Shown: piece after piece, positions 15,964-24,950 of the stretch
How positions within the stretch are numbered: the first letter of the stretch is position 1
How the letters are laid out: every line of letters starts with the position of its first letter
Assembly: GCF_026626745.1 (NCBI RefSeq)
Contig: NZ_JAPNJW010000002.1
Location: 1 to 64,000 of the forward strand
DNA from: Nannocystis sp. RBIL2
GTDB taxonomy: Bacteria > Myxococcota_A > Polyangia > Nannocystales > Nannocystaceae
Direction of reading: 5' to 3'
Length of the DNA: 64,000 nt
Notes under the pieces: generated by a model
What the model was told of the DNA's origin: nothing
Seen by the model: the letters and a program-made list of their open reading frames with translations, nothing else
Databases searched by the model: none
Program-made: the position numbers and the translations under genes

Positions 15964-17490
15964 TCAGAACGCCATCGGCAGGTCCCACGATTGCAGCGGC
16001 AGGTCGCTCAGGTACTTGACCGGCGTGTACCACAGCTTGCCGCTCGGGCTGACTGCGACGCGGCCGACGCCGGGCATGGTCTGGAACGGCTCGACCTCGC
16101 CGGTGAACGGGGCGATCCGGACCACCTCGAGGTTGGCGAGGCCGGCGTAGACGTGGCCGGTGAAGGCGTCGTGGGCCAGGCTGGTGACGTCGGACATGAG
16201 GTCGACGACGAACTCGGCCTGCTGGGTCTGGGCGTTGAAGCGGTAGAGCGTGCCGCCGTCGAGCGCGACCAGCATGTGCACGGGGCTGATGGGGGCGCTG
16301 GCGGTGACGCGGGCGTCGAAGGTGAAGACCACGCCCTGGGTGGCGGCGTCGAGGTCGGCGTCGTTGTACTCGCCGTTCATCGTGCTGTTGCCGACGTACA
16401 GCACGCGGTCCTCGCCCCACGCGAGGCCATGCGGGCCGGCGTCGGCGGCGTTGCTGCCGAACGGGCCGTCACCCTGGGTGACCTGGGCGACGATGACGAT
16501 CGGGAGCGGGCTCATCATGTTGGCCTCGTCGAGCCGGGCGACGCCCTGCGGCGGGTCGGCCTGGCAGCCGCACGCCTGGCAGCAGGTGTAGGTGATGGCG
16601 ACCTCGCCGAGGCCCTCGACCGGGGTCGGCGGGCTCGGCTCGGCGGCGACCGGCAGGGCCTCGGTGAGCTGCGGGATCGTCAGCCGACGCAGCACCTTGA
16701 CCTCGCCCATGTTGAGGTTGGCGACGCCTGTCCATTGGGTCAGCTCGCCGTCGGGCTTGAGGCGCCGCACGTAGTCGGGGCCGCTGCGCAGCGTCACCAT
16801 CCAGGCGTTGCAGTCGTCGGCGAAGTCGATGCCGCCGATCTCGGTCGAGAACGGGCCGTTGAGCAGCTCGGCGGTCGGCTCCTGGCACTCGACCACGCGC
16901 TCGCAGCCGCACAGGGTGCCCCAGCAGTGGCCGTCGTCGGTGCAGGCGACGTCGGAGCAGGGCGCGACCGGGACGCAGGCGCCGACGCCGTCGCAGGTGC
17001 TACCTGGCCCGCAGGACAGGTCGGCGCAGGCGGTCTCGGTGCCGGCGAGGGTGCAGGGATCTGCGGCTGCGTGGCACTCGCCGCTGATGACGTCGCACAC
17101 CTGTCCCTGAGGACAGGCGTCCTGGCCCTGGCCCTGGCACGAGGTGACGCACTCGCCGTCGACGCACTGTTGATTGGGTTGATCGCAGGCGCCGCAGCCG
17201 GGCGCGGTGGTGCTCGAGGTCTGGGCCGGCTCGGTGGTGCCGGTGGTGCCGGTGGTGGTGGTGGGCTCGGAGGCGGTGGTGCCGGTGGTCGGGACGGCGG
17301 TGTCGCTGTCGCTGCCGGTGCCGGTGTCGGGCTCGCCGGTGGTCCCCGGCGTGGCGCCGGTGGTCATGGTCGTGGTGGCGGTGGCCGGCGCAGTGGTGAC
17401 CTCGGTGGCGGTGGCGCGGCCGTCGTCGCCGCAGGCGCCGAGCACGAGGCAGGCCGCCGCGAGCTGCGGCAGCGGAGTCGCAAACTTCAT
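15964..17490 (-). CDS. Secreted lipoprotein with Cys-rich segment and beta-propeller-like domain
   Basis: 508 residues. The signal peptide ends LVLGAC (Cys 20), then a Thr-rich linker and a Cys-rich region (about 95-205) with CxxC pairs (GCGACDQPNQQC, CVDGEC, CGPGSTCDGVGAC). The C-terminal ~300 residues have repeated strands such as GPHGLAWGEDRVLYVGN, LVALDGGTLYRFNAQT, VTSLAHDAFTGHVYAGL and VGRVAVSPSGKLWYT, consistent with a beta-propeller. It is probably a surface or periplasmic binding protein of unknown ligand. ATG 17490 has GGAGGG seven bases upstream. An embedded 14-bp repeat pair (ACCTG 17099, ACAGG 17113; CCTGTCC/GGACAGG) encodes the DACPQGQV segment. Confidence 0.85.
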   Translation of the reverse strand: MKFATPLPQLAAACLVLGACGDDGRATATEVTTAPATATTTMTTGATPGTTGEPDTGTGSDSDTAVPTTGTTASEPTTTTGTTGTTEPAQTSSTTAPGCGACDQPNQQCVDGECVTSCQGQGQDACPQGQVCDVISGECHAAADPCTLAGTETACADLSCGPGSTCDGVGACVPVAPCSDVACTDDGHCWGTLCGCERVVECQEPTAELLNGPFSTEIGGIDFADDCNAWMVTLRSGPDYVRRLKPDGELTQWTGVANLNMGEVKVLRRLTIPQLTEALPVAAEPSPPTPVEGLGEVAITYTCCQACGCQADPPQGVARLDEANMMSPLPIVIVAQVTQGDGPFGSNAADAGPHGLAWGEDRVLYVGNSTMNGEYNDADLDAATQGVVFTFDARVTASAPISPVHMLVALDGGTLYRFNAQTQQAEFVVDLMSDVTSLAHDAFTGHVYAGLANLEVVRIAPFTGEVEPFQTMPGVGRVAVSPSGKLWYTPVKYLSDLPLQSWDLPMAF

Positions 17491-17718
17491 CTAAAATCCC
17501 TCCGAACCCGGGCATGGTAGCCGCGGGCGCCGACCTCGAGGCAAGCGCGCGAGTGAGGCGAGGGCGGTGCGCGGATCGCCGCGCACGGGCGCGCGGATGC
17601 GCGAGCGATCGGGACATCCGGTGATGCGGAGGACGCCCACGTCGTAGGCGGGGCTCGGCCGGCCAGCGGGCGCGCGTGGTGACGAGGCGGGGGCGCCCGC
17701 AGGCGGAGACCGTCGCGG

Positions 17719-18519
17719 TCAGGACATCGACTCGATCAGGCGGAGGAACGCGCGGTGATGCGTGAGCGGCAGCATGTGTCCGGCGCCGGGGACGGTGATC
17801 GGCTCGGTCTGCGGGAGGGTGGTGGCGAGCCGCTCGGCGACTGCGCGCGGGGCCGCGGGGCCGTCGTCGCCGGTGACGAGGCGGATCGGACAGGTGATTC
17901 GGGCCAGGTCGGCGGCGGCGAAGGGGGCGCCGAAGACCGCGGGGCCGCCGATGAAGTGGCGCTCGCGGGCGCCGGCGACGATGGCGAGCCGATCGGCCTC
18001 GGGCAAGAAGTCCCACAGCTCGGGGTCGCTCCAGAAGTCGAGGAAGCGGCGGGTGGCGGCTGCAGGATCGCCGGCCAGGACGAGGGCGCGGCACTCGGCC
18101 TCGACGGCCTGCACGGGCGCGAGCGCGGGGTCATCGGCCGCCAGGAGGCCGAAGGCGACCGGCTCGACGAGCACGAGGTCACGCACCCGCGCGGGGGCGG
18201 TCGCGGCCAGGCTCAGGGCCAGGACTGCGCCGTAGGAGTGGCCGACGACGCGGGCGGGGCCGCCGAGGACGTCGAGGAGGGCGAGCAGGACCGCGACCTG
18301 GCGCTCGAGCAAGGTCTCGGGGGTCATGTCCTCGGGGCAAGGCGTGTGGCCGTGGCCGTAGAGGTCGGGCGCGGCGACGGACCAGCGCGGGGCGAGGGCG
18401 GCGAGGGCCCGCTCCCACTGCACGCCGCTGCTGGCGCCGGCGTGCAGCAAGAGCAGGGCGGGGCCGCTGCCGGCGTGGCGGTAGGAGGTGACGGCGCGGT
18501 CGGCGTGGAGGTGCGGCAC
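17719..18519 (-). CDS. Alpha/beta-hydrolase
   Basis: 266 residues with a full alpha/beta-hydrolase core: the oxyanion-region LLLLHAGASSG (about 22-32), the nucleophile elbow GHSYG (Ser about 95), acid region LVTGDDG (about 215) and catalytic His in GAGHMLPL (about 247). Relatives include esterases, epoxide hydrolases and haloperoxidase-like enzymes, so the substrate cannot be called. There is no signal peptide, implying a cytosolic enzyme. The start is a GTG without a clear Shine-Dalgarno. It lies upstream of, and in the same direction as, nothing obviously linked; a repeat array separates it from the ABC remnant. Confidence 0.88.
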   Translation of the reverse strand: MPHLHADRAVTSYRHAGSGPALLLLHAGASSGVQWERALAALAPRWSVAAPDLYGHGHTPCPEDMTPETLLERQVAVLLALLDVLGGPARVVGHSYGAVLALSLAATAPARVRDLVLVEPVAFGLLAADDPALAPVQAVEAECRALVLAGDPAAATRRFLDFWSDPELWDFLPEADRLAIVAGARERHFIGGPAVFGAPFAAADLARITCPIRLVTGDDGPAAPRAVAERLATTLPQTEPITVPGAGHMLPLTHHRAFLRLIESMS

Positions 18520-18545
18520 GGGCGGGCTCGGAGATGAACGATGGG

Positions 18546-18601
18546 ACAGGTTCGAGAAGACAGGTCCGATGGGGCATGTGCGGACGGACAGGTCGCTCGG
18601 G
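18546..18601. repeat. Four-unit 14-bp repeat array
   Basis: Units start at 18546, 18560, 18574 and 18588 (ACAGG, ACAGG, GCATG, ACAGG). The array ends at the stop codon (18602) of the leftward ABC remnant. Confidence 0.85.
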
Positions 18602-19233
18602 TCAGGCGGTGACGGGGCGGCCGAGCTCGAGCACGCGGGCGCCGCCGAGGGCGGCGATGTCCTCGGGGTCGTGGGCGGACAGGACCAGGCCGACGCCGCG
18701 GGCGCGGGCGGCCACGAGGGCGGCGATCAGGGCCCCGCGGGCCTCGCGGTCGAGGCCGGCGAACGGCTCGTCGAGGACGTAGAGGGCGCCGTCGCCGAGG
18801 GTGAGCGCGGCGGCGACGAGGCGCTTGCGCATGCCGAGGCTGTAGGTGGTGGCGAGGTGGTCGATGGCCGGGCCGAGGTCGGCGAGGGCGATCACGCGCT
18901 CGCGGCCGAGCGGCTCGCGGAACACGCTGCGTAGAACTCGACGAGCTCGCGGCCGGTGAGGCCCTGCGGGACCTCGACCTCCTGCGGGAGGTAGCGCAGG
19001 GCGGCGCGCGCGGCCAGCGGGGCGCCGCGCAGGTCGTGACCGCCGAGGACGACGCGGCCCGCGTCGGGGATCACGCCGCCGGTGAGGCAGCCGATCAGGG
19101 TCGACTTGCCGGCGCCGTTGGGGCCGACGAGCACGAGGACCTCGCCGGCGTCGAGGTCGAGGTCGAGCTGGTCGAACAGACAGGTCGTGCCGTAGCGCTT
19201 GGTCAGGCCGCGGGCGACGAGGGGGGCGGTCAT
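18602..19233 (-). pseudogene. ABC transporter ATP-binding protein, broken by a frameshift
   Basis: The first part (19233 to about 18930) has Walker A GPNGAGKST and the Q-loop region (RYLPQEVEVP). After EFYAA the coherent sequence moves to another frame (about 18925 to 18602): VFREPLGRERVIAL, signature YSLGMRKRL, Walker B ALYVLDEPFAGLD and the H-loop SAHDPED. One missing base near 18926 would restore a normal ~208-residue ATPase that looks otherwise intact. Either the gene is recently inactivated, the sequence has an error, or frameshifting occurs; no slippery heptamer is obvious. No permease gene is next to it. The signature has Leu where the canonical motif has Gly (SLGMR rather than SGGMR). 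Confidence 0.8.
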
Positions 19234-19240
19234 GCGCGGC

Positions 19241-19246
19241 AGTGTA
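19241..19246 (-). promoter_or_regulatory. -10 hexamer TACACT, near-leaderless start
   Basis: TACACT on the minus strand ends seven bases before the ATG (19233) of the ABC gene; there is no Shine-Dalgarno. Confidence 0.5.
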
Positions 19247-19951
19247 GCGCCGCGGACGGCGCCGTGGGGACCGACGACGGCGGGGCGAGCGCGACGGCGG
19301 GCGAACGCGGGCGGTCCGGGGGACTTCGCTGCGGAGCGGCCGACGGCGCTGCGGCGGGGTGCGCGAGGCCGCGTGCCGTCGCGGCGAATGACGGCAGGAG
19401 CGGGCCGCCGCGGGTCATGGCAATGATCACTGCGCGGTCACTGTAATCGGGGGCACAGGTGTCGGTGCGTCTCGACAATGTGCATACGATGGCGGTCTGG
19501 CGCGCCCAGGCGGGGCCTTCGTCGCAGGCGGTGGGCCGGGTGTGGCGCGGCGCAACGTTCGGGCGATTGCCCGGGGCGGGCCTCACCGCATACTTCCGAC
19601 GGCGCCCCGCGCGGATCGCTGAGCGGCCGTAGCGCGGGGGTCGGGAGGTGATCCAGGTTGCTCGATCGTATCGGCACAGTCGCGACGAGCCGATGCGGGT
19701 CCGGTCGAGGATGGCCGCGGACGACAATGCGGCGCAGCAGCGACGCGCCGGGTCCGAGCCGACGTCCCGGGCATGAAGCCGCGGGCGTCGGCGAGGCGCC
19801 GGCCGGCGAGAGGCCGCGGCCGGGCTGCTGCGAGTCGCCGCGCTGTGGGCCGCAGCAAGATCCACGATTGCCTCGCTCCTCCGTGGCCCCACAATTGGCG
19901 CGACGGTGCGGCACGTGGGCGTGTCGCGGGCCGCCGGAAACGAGGAATGCG
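19247..19951. other. 700-bp region without a recognisable gene
   Basis: Upstream of the ABC remnant and of the rightward CCETEWDS gene. Open frames exist on both strands with Arg/Ala/Pro-rich translations and no family motif. No repeat-family array is seen. Confidence 0.45.
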
Positions 19952-20224
19952 ATGTTATGGAATCAGATCGGAAGTCTCGTCGGGAGCCTGGCGTTAGCGA
20001 TCCCTTTTGTACAGCCCTGTAATCCAGACACCGGGCCGGTGATCGACCCCGAGGGGCTGCCCGTCGGCGAGCAGCCCTGTTGCGAGGTGTCGCAGGCGCC
20101 CGCGTGCGACGATCCGGACGTCGTCGAGTGCGTGTGCGAGCGCGACGCGTATTGCTGCGAGACAGAGTGGGACTCGACCTGCGTCAGCCAGGCCGACGAA
20201 TTCTGCGACGCGGAGTGCGCGTAG
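19952..20224 (+). CDS. Small secreted Cys-rich protein (CCETEWDS motif)
   Basis: 90 residues. A signal-like N-terminus (MLWNQIGSLVGSLALAIPF) precedes a Cys-rich domain with CCEVSQAPACDDPDVVECVC, ERDAYCCETEWDSTCV and EFCDAEC. The CxxDxYCCxxEWDxxCV pattern is a recurrent Cys module of myxobacterial secreted proteins; its function is unknown and the spacing suggests multiple disulfides. Here it forms the whole mature protein. ATG 19952 has GAGGA five bases upstream. The frame is open much further upstream, but that part is Arg/Pro-rich with no signal features. Confidence 0.75.
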   Translation: MLWNQIGSLVGSLALAIPFVQPCNPDTGPVIDPEGLPVGEQPCCEVSQAPACDDPDVVECVCERDAYCCETEWDSTCVSQADEFCDAECA

Positions 20225-20246
20225 GCCCTTCTCTCCGAATCGTGGC

Positions 20247-22562
20247 TCAGCCCTGGACCCACTTGAGGACGGCGAACAGGTTGCTGTAATCGTCGGTCCA
20301 CATGCGGAGGTCGGTCGAGACGCCGCTGGTGTCGCCCTGGCGGGTCTTGACCAGCGGGTCGTCGAGGAACGCCTGATTGCGGGTGAGCAGGCCCCAGTCG
20401 GCCGCGTAGACGCCGCGCGGGTCGTCGCTGAAGTTCTCGATCCAGACGAAGTTCCACTCGAAGTGCTGCGCCAGCTGCTTGAGCACCGGGCGGATGTCGA
20501 CGTGCCGGTTGCTCATGTTGGCGGCGAGGACGCCGTCGGGCTTCAGGTGGCGGAAGTAGGTGACGAACGCCTCGCGGGTCAGCAGGTGCATCGGGATGGC
20601 GTCGCTGCTGAAGGCGTCGAGGATCAGGACGTCGTAGGCCTGATCGGGCTCGCGCTCGAGCGACAGGCGGCCGTCGCCGAGCACGACCTCGGTCCTGGCC
20701 TCGGTGCGAGCGAAGTAGGTGAAGTACTCGCGGCTGAGCGGCTCCACCTCGGGGTCGATCTCGTAGATCCGGATGTTGTCGCCCGGGCGGCCGTAGGTCA
20801 GCAGGGTGCCGGAGCCGAGGCCGAGGAGGCCGATCTTGAGCGGCTCGCCGAGCTTGCGCTTGGGGTGGCGCGTCAGCGCGGTGCCGATGCCGCTCTCCTC
20901 GGCGAAGTACGAGTTGTGCCACATCTGGCGCTCGGGGTCGCGGTACTGGAAGCCGTGGTTGATGGCGCCGTGGAACAGGATCCGCCGCGACTGCAGGGGA
21001 TCGTGGGTGTAGCGATCGGAGACCCGCAGCACGCCGAAGAAGCCGCGCTCGATCGTCAGCGCCTCCTTGGTGCGGTAGCGGGCCTCGATCCCGAGGTTGA
21101 CCGCGAGCAGGACGATGGCGGCGACCGGCAGCAGCCAGGCCAGGCGGGCCCGGCCGTGGTTGACGCGGGCGCCGTCGTCGACCCACCGCGCGCCGGCGGG
21201 GCTGTCCTGTAGGACATGGTCGGAAGAGCCTGACCGAACGCGCAGGCTCCACAGGAACCCGAACAGCAGCATGCACAGGAGGGCGCCGGCGAGCGGGCCG
21301 ATGTAGCGGAACGAGTCGGGGCTCTCGCTCTGGATCCGCCACAGGGTGTAGGCGACGGCCGCGGTGCCGGCGAGGACGATGGCGGAGACGGGGCGGCCGC
21401 GCAGCTCGAGCCGCTGGTCGCGGCGGAAGGCGTACAGGACCAGCAGCGAGGTGGCGACGAGGCCGATGTGCAGCTCGTAATAGGCGGAGAACACCAGCGG
21501 GGCGATGGCGCCGACGAACACGCCGCCGAGCGCGCCGCCGACCGAGAGCGCGAGGTAGAAGGCGGTGAGGTGACGCGGGTGCGGGCGGAGACGGTACAGC
21601 TCGCCGTGGCAGACCATCGCGTAGATGAAGATCGCGGCGCAGTAGACCAGGGCCTGCTGCTCGATGCCGGCGTCGGCGCCCGCGAGCATGAGGCCGACCA
21701 CGCCCGCGGTGGCGCCGACGAACAGCGGGTAGAACAGGACCCGCGGGTACCAGCGCTCGGAGGAGAAGCAGAGGATGAAGCTCAGCAGATAGAGCGCGAG
21801 CGGGATGACCCACAGGAACGGGACGCTGGCGACGTCGATCGCCATCTGATTGGTCATCGCCAGCAGCATGATCGAGGCGCAGGCCCCGAGCGCGACCCAC
21901 ACGGCCCGCAGGCCCCAGGTCGGCGCCGGGACGGCGGAGGCGTCGGTCGCGGGCCCTTCGGCGGCCTGGCCGGCCCCGGCCGCGCGCGTGGTCTGCACCG
22001 CGATCGTGCCGCACAGCAGGCAGAAGCCGGCGAAGCCGAAGAACCACAGCGAGGCCTGGGTGACCGAGCCGAGGCGCGGCTCGACGAGGAACGGGAAGGT
22101 CAAGAGGCCCAGCAGCGAGCCGATGTTCGACAGGGCGTAGAGAGGATAGGGCGAGCGCGACGGGTGCAGCCGCGAGAACCACGCCTGTACGAGCGAGCCG
22201 GTAGTCGACAGGGCGAAGTACGGCAGGCCCACGCTGACCGTCAGCACGAGCAAGATCTGCAGCAGCGGGACGCCGTCTCCTTCGGGCTTGTAACCTTCGG
22301 GCGGGAAGATGGTCGGCGCGCTGGCGAGGACCGCCGCCGCGAGCACGCCCAGGTGCACGAGGCCCTGGCGACGCGCCGGCAGGGCGATCACTGCGTGCGC
22401 GTACGCATAGCCGGCCAGCAGCAGGACCTGAAAGAACAGCATGCACGTGGTCCACACCGCAGGCGTGCCGCCGAACCAGGGGAGGATGATCTTGCCGATC
22501 AGGGGCTGGACCTGGAACAGGAGGAATGCGCTGAGGAAGATGGTGAGGGCGAAGAGCAGCAC
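20247..22562 (-). CDS. Membrane protein fused to a spermidine-synthase-like domain
   Basis: 771 residues. The N-terminal ~450 contain a dozen or more hydrophobic helices (MLLFALTIFLSAFLLFQVQP..., VTLSVGLPYFALSTTGSL-like segments) of the type annotated as MFS-like in fused MFS/spermidine synthases. The C-terminal ~280 are a class-I methyltransferase/spermidine-synthase fold with a GLGSGTLL nucleotide loop, an acidic IYEIDPEVEPL strand and YDVLILDAFSSDAIP, where the Asp binds the amine in true synthases. The substrate of these fusions is not established. An embedded repeat (GGCTG 21200, ACATG 21214) falls in the loop between the membrane part and the enzyme, encoding DHVLQDS. The start is GTG; TACCCT lies about 28 bases upstream on the minus strand. 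Confidence 0.88.
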   Translation of the reverse strand: MLLFALTIFLSAFLLFQVQPLIGKIILPWFGGTPAVWTTCMLFFQVLLLAGYAYAHAVIALPARRQGLVHLGVLAAAVLASAPTIFPPEGYKPEGDGVPLLQILLVLTVSVGLPYFALSTTGSLVQAWFSRLHPSRSPYPLYALSNIGSLLGLLTFPFLVEPRLGSVTQASLWFFGFAGFCLLCGTIAVQTTRAAGAGQAAEGPATDASAVPAPTWGLRAVWVALGACASIMLLAMTNQMAIDVASVPFLWVIPLALYLLSFILCFSSERWYPRVLFYPLFVGATAGVVGLMLAGADAGIEQQALVYCAAIFIYAMVCHGELYRLRPHPRHLTAFYLALSVGGALGGVFVGAIAPLVFSAYYELHIGLVATSLLVLYAFRRDQRLELRGRPVSAIVLAGTAAVAYTLWRIQSESPDSFRYIGPLAGALLCMLLFGFLWSLRVRSGSSDHVLQDSPAGARWVDDGARVNHGRARLAWLLPVAAIVLLAVNLGIEARYRTKEALTIERGFFGVLRVSDRYTHDPLQSRRILFHGAINHGFQYRDPERQMWHNSYFAEESGIGTALTRHPKRKLGEPLKIGLLGLGSGTLLTYGRPGDNIRIYEIDPEVEPLSREYFTYFARTEARTEVVLGDGRLSLEREPDQAYDVLILDAFSSDAIPMHLLTREAFVTYFRHLKPDGVLAANMSNRHVDIRPVLKQLAQHFEWNFVWIENFSDDPRGVYAADWGLLTRNQAFLDDPLVKTRQGDTSGVSTDLRMWTDDYSNLFAVLKWVQG

Positions 22563-22757
22563 GGGCGTGGGGACGGTGACGTCGCCGCGAGGGTATCACC
22601 GGCGCCGGGGGCCCATGTCATGCGGTTCGGGTCGAAAAGGACGTGTGTCCGCAGCGGGGGCCCGCGGGCCCTCTCGGGTCCGTGCGCCAGCTAACGAAAG
22701 AGGCGGCGGCGAAGGCGGCGAGGCGGGACTGGCCTCGGATATAAGGAGGATGCTGCC

Positions 22758-23963
22758 ATGACCCGATTTCGTCGTACCTGCACCCTTCTCGCCACTCTGT
22801 TGACCCTCTCCGCGTGCAGTGACGACGGCGGGACATCCAGCGGCGGCTCGACCGTCGGGGTGACGACTGCGCCGACCACGAATAGTACGAACGGGACGAA
22901 CGGGACGACCACCACCGGTTCTTCGAATTCGGGCACGGACAGCACGTCCGAGGCCAGCGGCGGCAACAGCGAGAGCGAGAGCGAGACTGCGGCGCCGACC
23001 AGCACCGGCATGGTCGACCCGACCACCTCCGGCGGGCTCCCCAAGCTCGACGTCGGCGTCGAGGAGACGACCGACGGCGTGACGACCGACGGCGACGAGA
23101 TGGGCTGTCGCAAGGTCGACTTCCTGTTCATCATCGACAACTCGGGGTCGATGAGCGACGAGCAACAATCGCTGATCGACAGCTTCCCCGGCTTCATCTC
23201 GGCGATCCAGAGCCAGCTCGACGAGGCCCAGGACTATCACATCATGGTGATCGACACCGATCCGTGGGTGTTCGGCGGCTGCAACCTGATCTGCCCGCTG
23301 TTCGGCAACACCTGCCCGGTGGCGGGCCTCGATTACACGTGCGGCACGCCGCCGCTCGAATGCGAGGACGTGCTCGGGGCCGGCGTGACCCACCCGCGCG
23401 GCCTACAGTCGTCCTCGAAGGACTGCAACTTCTCGACCGGCTTCCGCTACATGGACGTGAGCGAGCCCGACCTCACGTCGACGTTCGCCTGCGCGGCCCA
23501 GGTCGGCACCGGCTCGACCTCCGACCCGGAGCGGCCGATGGAGGCGATGGTCCAGGCGGTCGCCCCGACCGGCCCGGCGTTCGAGTGCAACACCGGCTTC
23601 CTGCGCAAAGACGCGATCCTGGTCGTCACCATCGTCACCGACGAGGACGACAACTTCGGCGACGGCTCGGCCGGCAACGCGGCCGGCTGGAAGGCGTCGC
23701 TGGTGGCCGCGAAGAAGGGCGACGAGAAGGCGCTGGTGGTGCTCGGCCTCTACGGCGACAACGACCAGCCCAACGGCATCTGCGGGCCGCTGGTCGACAG
23801 CTCCGGCGCCGAGCCGAGCCCGCGGATCCGCGAGTTCGTCGAGTCGTTCGGCGATCAGGGCATCTCGGGCAGCGTGTGCGCGCCCAGCTACGACTCGTTC
23901 TTCTCCGAGGCGGTCGGCCTGATCGCCCAGACGTGCGACGATTTCGTGCCCCCGCCGATGTGA
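22758..23963 (+). CDS. von Willebrand factor A-like lipoprotein
   Basis: 401 residues. The signal peptide MTRFRRTCTLLATLLTLSAC has a lipobox Cys at 20, followed by a Thr/Asn/Ser/Gly linker to about 100. The rest is a vWA-like domain with a MIDAS DNSGSMSD motif (about 128-135) and later metal-binding elements (IVTDEDDNFGDG). Inserted Cys-rich loops (CNLICPLFGNTCP, CGTPPLECED) are typical of myxobacterial vWA lipoproteins. It probably binds a metal-dependent ligand at the cell surface. ATG 22758 follows AGGAGG (about 22744-22749). A 14-bp repeat array begins 19 bases after the stop. Confidence 0.88.
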   Translation: MTRFRRTCTLLATLLTLSACSDDGGTSSGGSTVGVTTAPTTNSTNGTNGTTTTGSSNSGTDSTSEASGGNSESESETAAPTSTGMVDPTTSGGLPKLDVGVEETTDGVTTDGDEMGCRKVDFLFIIDNSGSMSDEQQSLIDSFPGFISAIQSQLDEAQDYHIMVIDTDPWVFGGCNLICPLFGNTCPVAGLDYTCGTPPLECEDVLGAGVTHPRGLQSSSKDCNFSTGFRYMDVSEPDLTSTFACAAQVGTGSTSDPERPMEAMVQAVAPTGPAFECNTGFLRKDAILVVTIVTDEDDNFGDGSAGNAAGWKASLVAAKKGDEKALVVLGLYGDNDQPNGICGPLVDSSGAEPSPRIREFVESFGDQGISGSVCAPSYDSFFSEAVGLIAQTCDDFVPPPM

Positions 23964-23981
23964 TGTGATTGGGCCGCAAGG

Positions 23982-24037
23982 ACAGGTCCCCGGGGGCATG
24001 TCCCCGGGGGCAGGTCCTCAGGGACATGGTTTAAAAA
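23982..24037. repeat. Four-unit 14-bp repeat array
   Basis: Units start at 23982, 23996, 24010 and 24024 (ACAGG, GCATG, GCAGG, ACATG), just after the vWA gene. The last unit is followed by TTTAAAAA, unusual for this sequence. Confidence 0.85.
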
Positions 24038-24134
24038 GGGTGCGAGCCGGGCGACCGGCCGTCGCGGCGGCAGTGCGGGGGCCGGCGCCGGGCGCACAGG
24101 CCGTGGCGTCGGCGACAGGCCGGAGCCGGGCGAG

Positions 24135-24140
24135 TACAAT
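24135..24140 (+). promoter_or_regulatory. -10 hexamer TACAAT upstream of the PLD-like gene
   Basis: TACAAT lies 12 bases before a short ORF (24153) and 70 bases before the PLD-like GTG start. Confidence 0.45.
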
Positions 24141-24152
24141 CCGCCGACCGCG

Positions 24153-24206
24153 ATGACGCGACCCGGTGACCACCTGCAGGCGCGCGAGCGCGCGGCGACG
24201 GAGTGA
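24153..24206 (+). CDS. Possible 17-codon upstream ORF
   Basis: MTRPGDHLQARERAATE followed by TGA at 24204-24206, three bases before the GTG of the PLD-like gene. It begins 12 bases after TACAAT, so it would be the first ORF on that transcript and could couple translation. There is no independent evidence that it is translated. Confidence 0.25.
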   Translation: MTRPGDHLQARERAATE

Positions 24207-24209
24207 GGC

Positions 24210-24836
24210 GTGGACTTCGTCCTGCCGGAGCGGCCGATCCGCATGCGCCTCCTCGCCGGGCGCGGCCACTACGAGGCGGTGATCCCGGCGCTCCGCTCGG
24301 CGCGCACGAGCGTGTGGATCGCTACAGCGAATCTGAAAGAGCTGCTGATCGAGGACCCGCGGGCGACAGCCCGCTCGCGCAGCCGCTTCCACTCGGTGCT
24401 CGAGGTGTTCAGCGCGCTGGCCCAGCAGAAGGTGGAGCTGCGGATCTTGCACGCAGCGCCCCCTTCCGGTCCGTTCCGCCGCAGCTTCGACCGCCGCTCG
24501 CGGCTTTACAAGGGCGGGCTCGAGCTGCGCCAGTGCCCACGCGTGCACCTCAAGACGGTCATCATCGACGGCCGCCTGTGCTACCTCGGCAGCGCCAACT
24601 GGACGGGGGCAGGGCTCGGCGCCAAGGGCGAGGGCCGCCGCAACTTCGAGATCGGGATGCTCACCGAGGACGAGGACGTGATCGACCAGGTGCAGGCGAT
24701 GTACGAGGCGATCTGGAGCGGCCGCATGTGCAAGGCCTGCAAGCTGCGCAACTCGGGCTGCGAGGTGCCGCTGGATCTGGCGACGCGACCCGTGGCGGGG
24801 CAACCCGTGGCGATCCGGACGCGGCGAGCTCCCTGA
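24210..24836 (+). CDS. Phospholipase-D-like protein (single HKD domain)
   Basis: 208 residues. The HKD-type motif is HLKTVIIDGRLCYLGSANWT (His and Lys near 111-113, with the conserved GSxNWT tail). Helical and strand segments before it (YEAVIPALRSARTSVWIATA; VLEVFSALAQQKVELRIL) match the PLD fold. One HKD suggests a homodimeric enzyme, as in bacterial Nuc-type nucleases. A C-terminal CKACKLRNSGC could bind a metal. Substrates in this superfamily range from phospholipid to DNA, so specificity is not called. The start is GTG at 24210, with GGAG (about 24200) upstream. The gene is followed after 114 bases by a lipoprotein gene. Confidence 0.85.
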   Translation: MDFVLPERPIRMRLLAGRGHYEAVIPALRSARTSVWIATANLKELLIEDPRATARSRSRFHSVLEVFSALAQQKVELRILHAAPPSGPFRRSFDRRSRLYKGGLELRQCPRVHLKTVIIDGRLCYLGSANWTGAGLGAKGEGRRNFEIGMLTEDEDVIDQVQAMYEAIWSGRMCKACKLRNSGCEVPLDLATRPVAGQPVAIRTRRAP

Positions 24837-24950
24837 GCGGCGCAGAATGTTTGCCTCGTCGGGCGGCGTCCCCCTCGGACCGTGCCGCGATTGCGCCGTC
24901 GGCTTTTTGTACTAGCGACATCGCGTGCGGGCCCGGGTTGAGGGCGCGCG

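Noticed and set aside
13185..16019. 944-codon open frame on the plus strand, and similar long frames at 27249-30719, 30076-32607, 34611-36809 and 21468-22694
   Set aside because: Very high GC leaves antisense frames open. Their translations are Gly/Ala/Glu/Arg-rich with no family motif, while the opposite strand carries recognisable genes.
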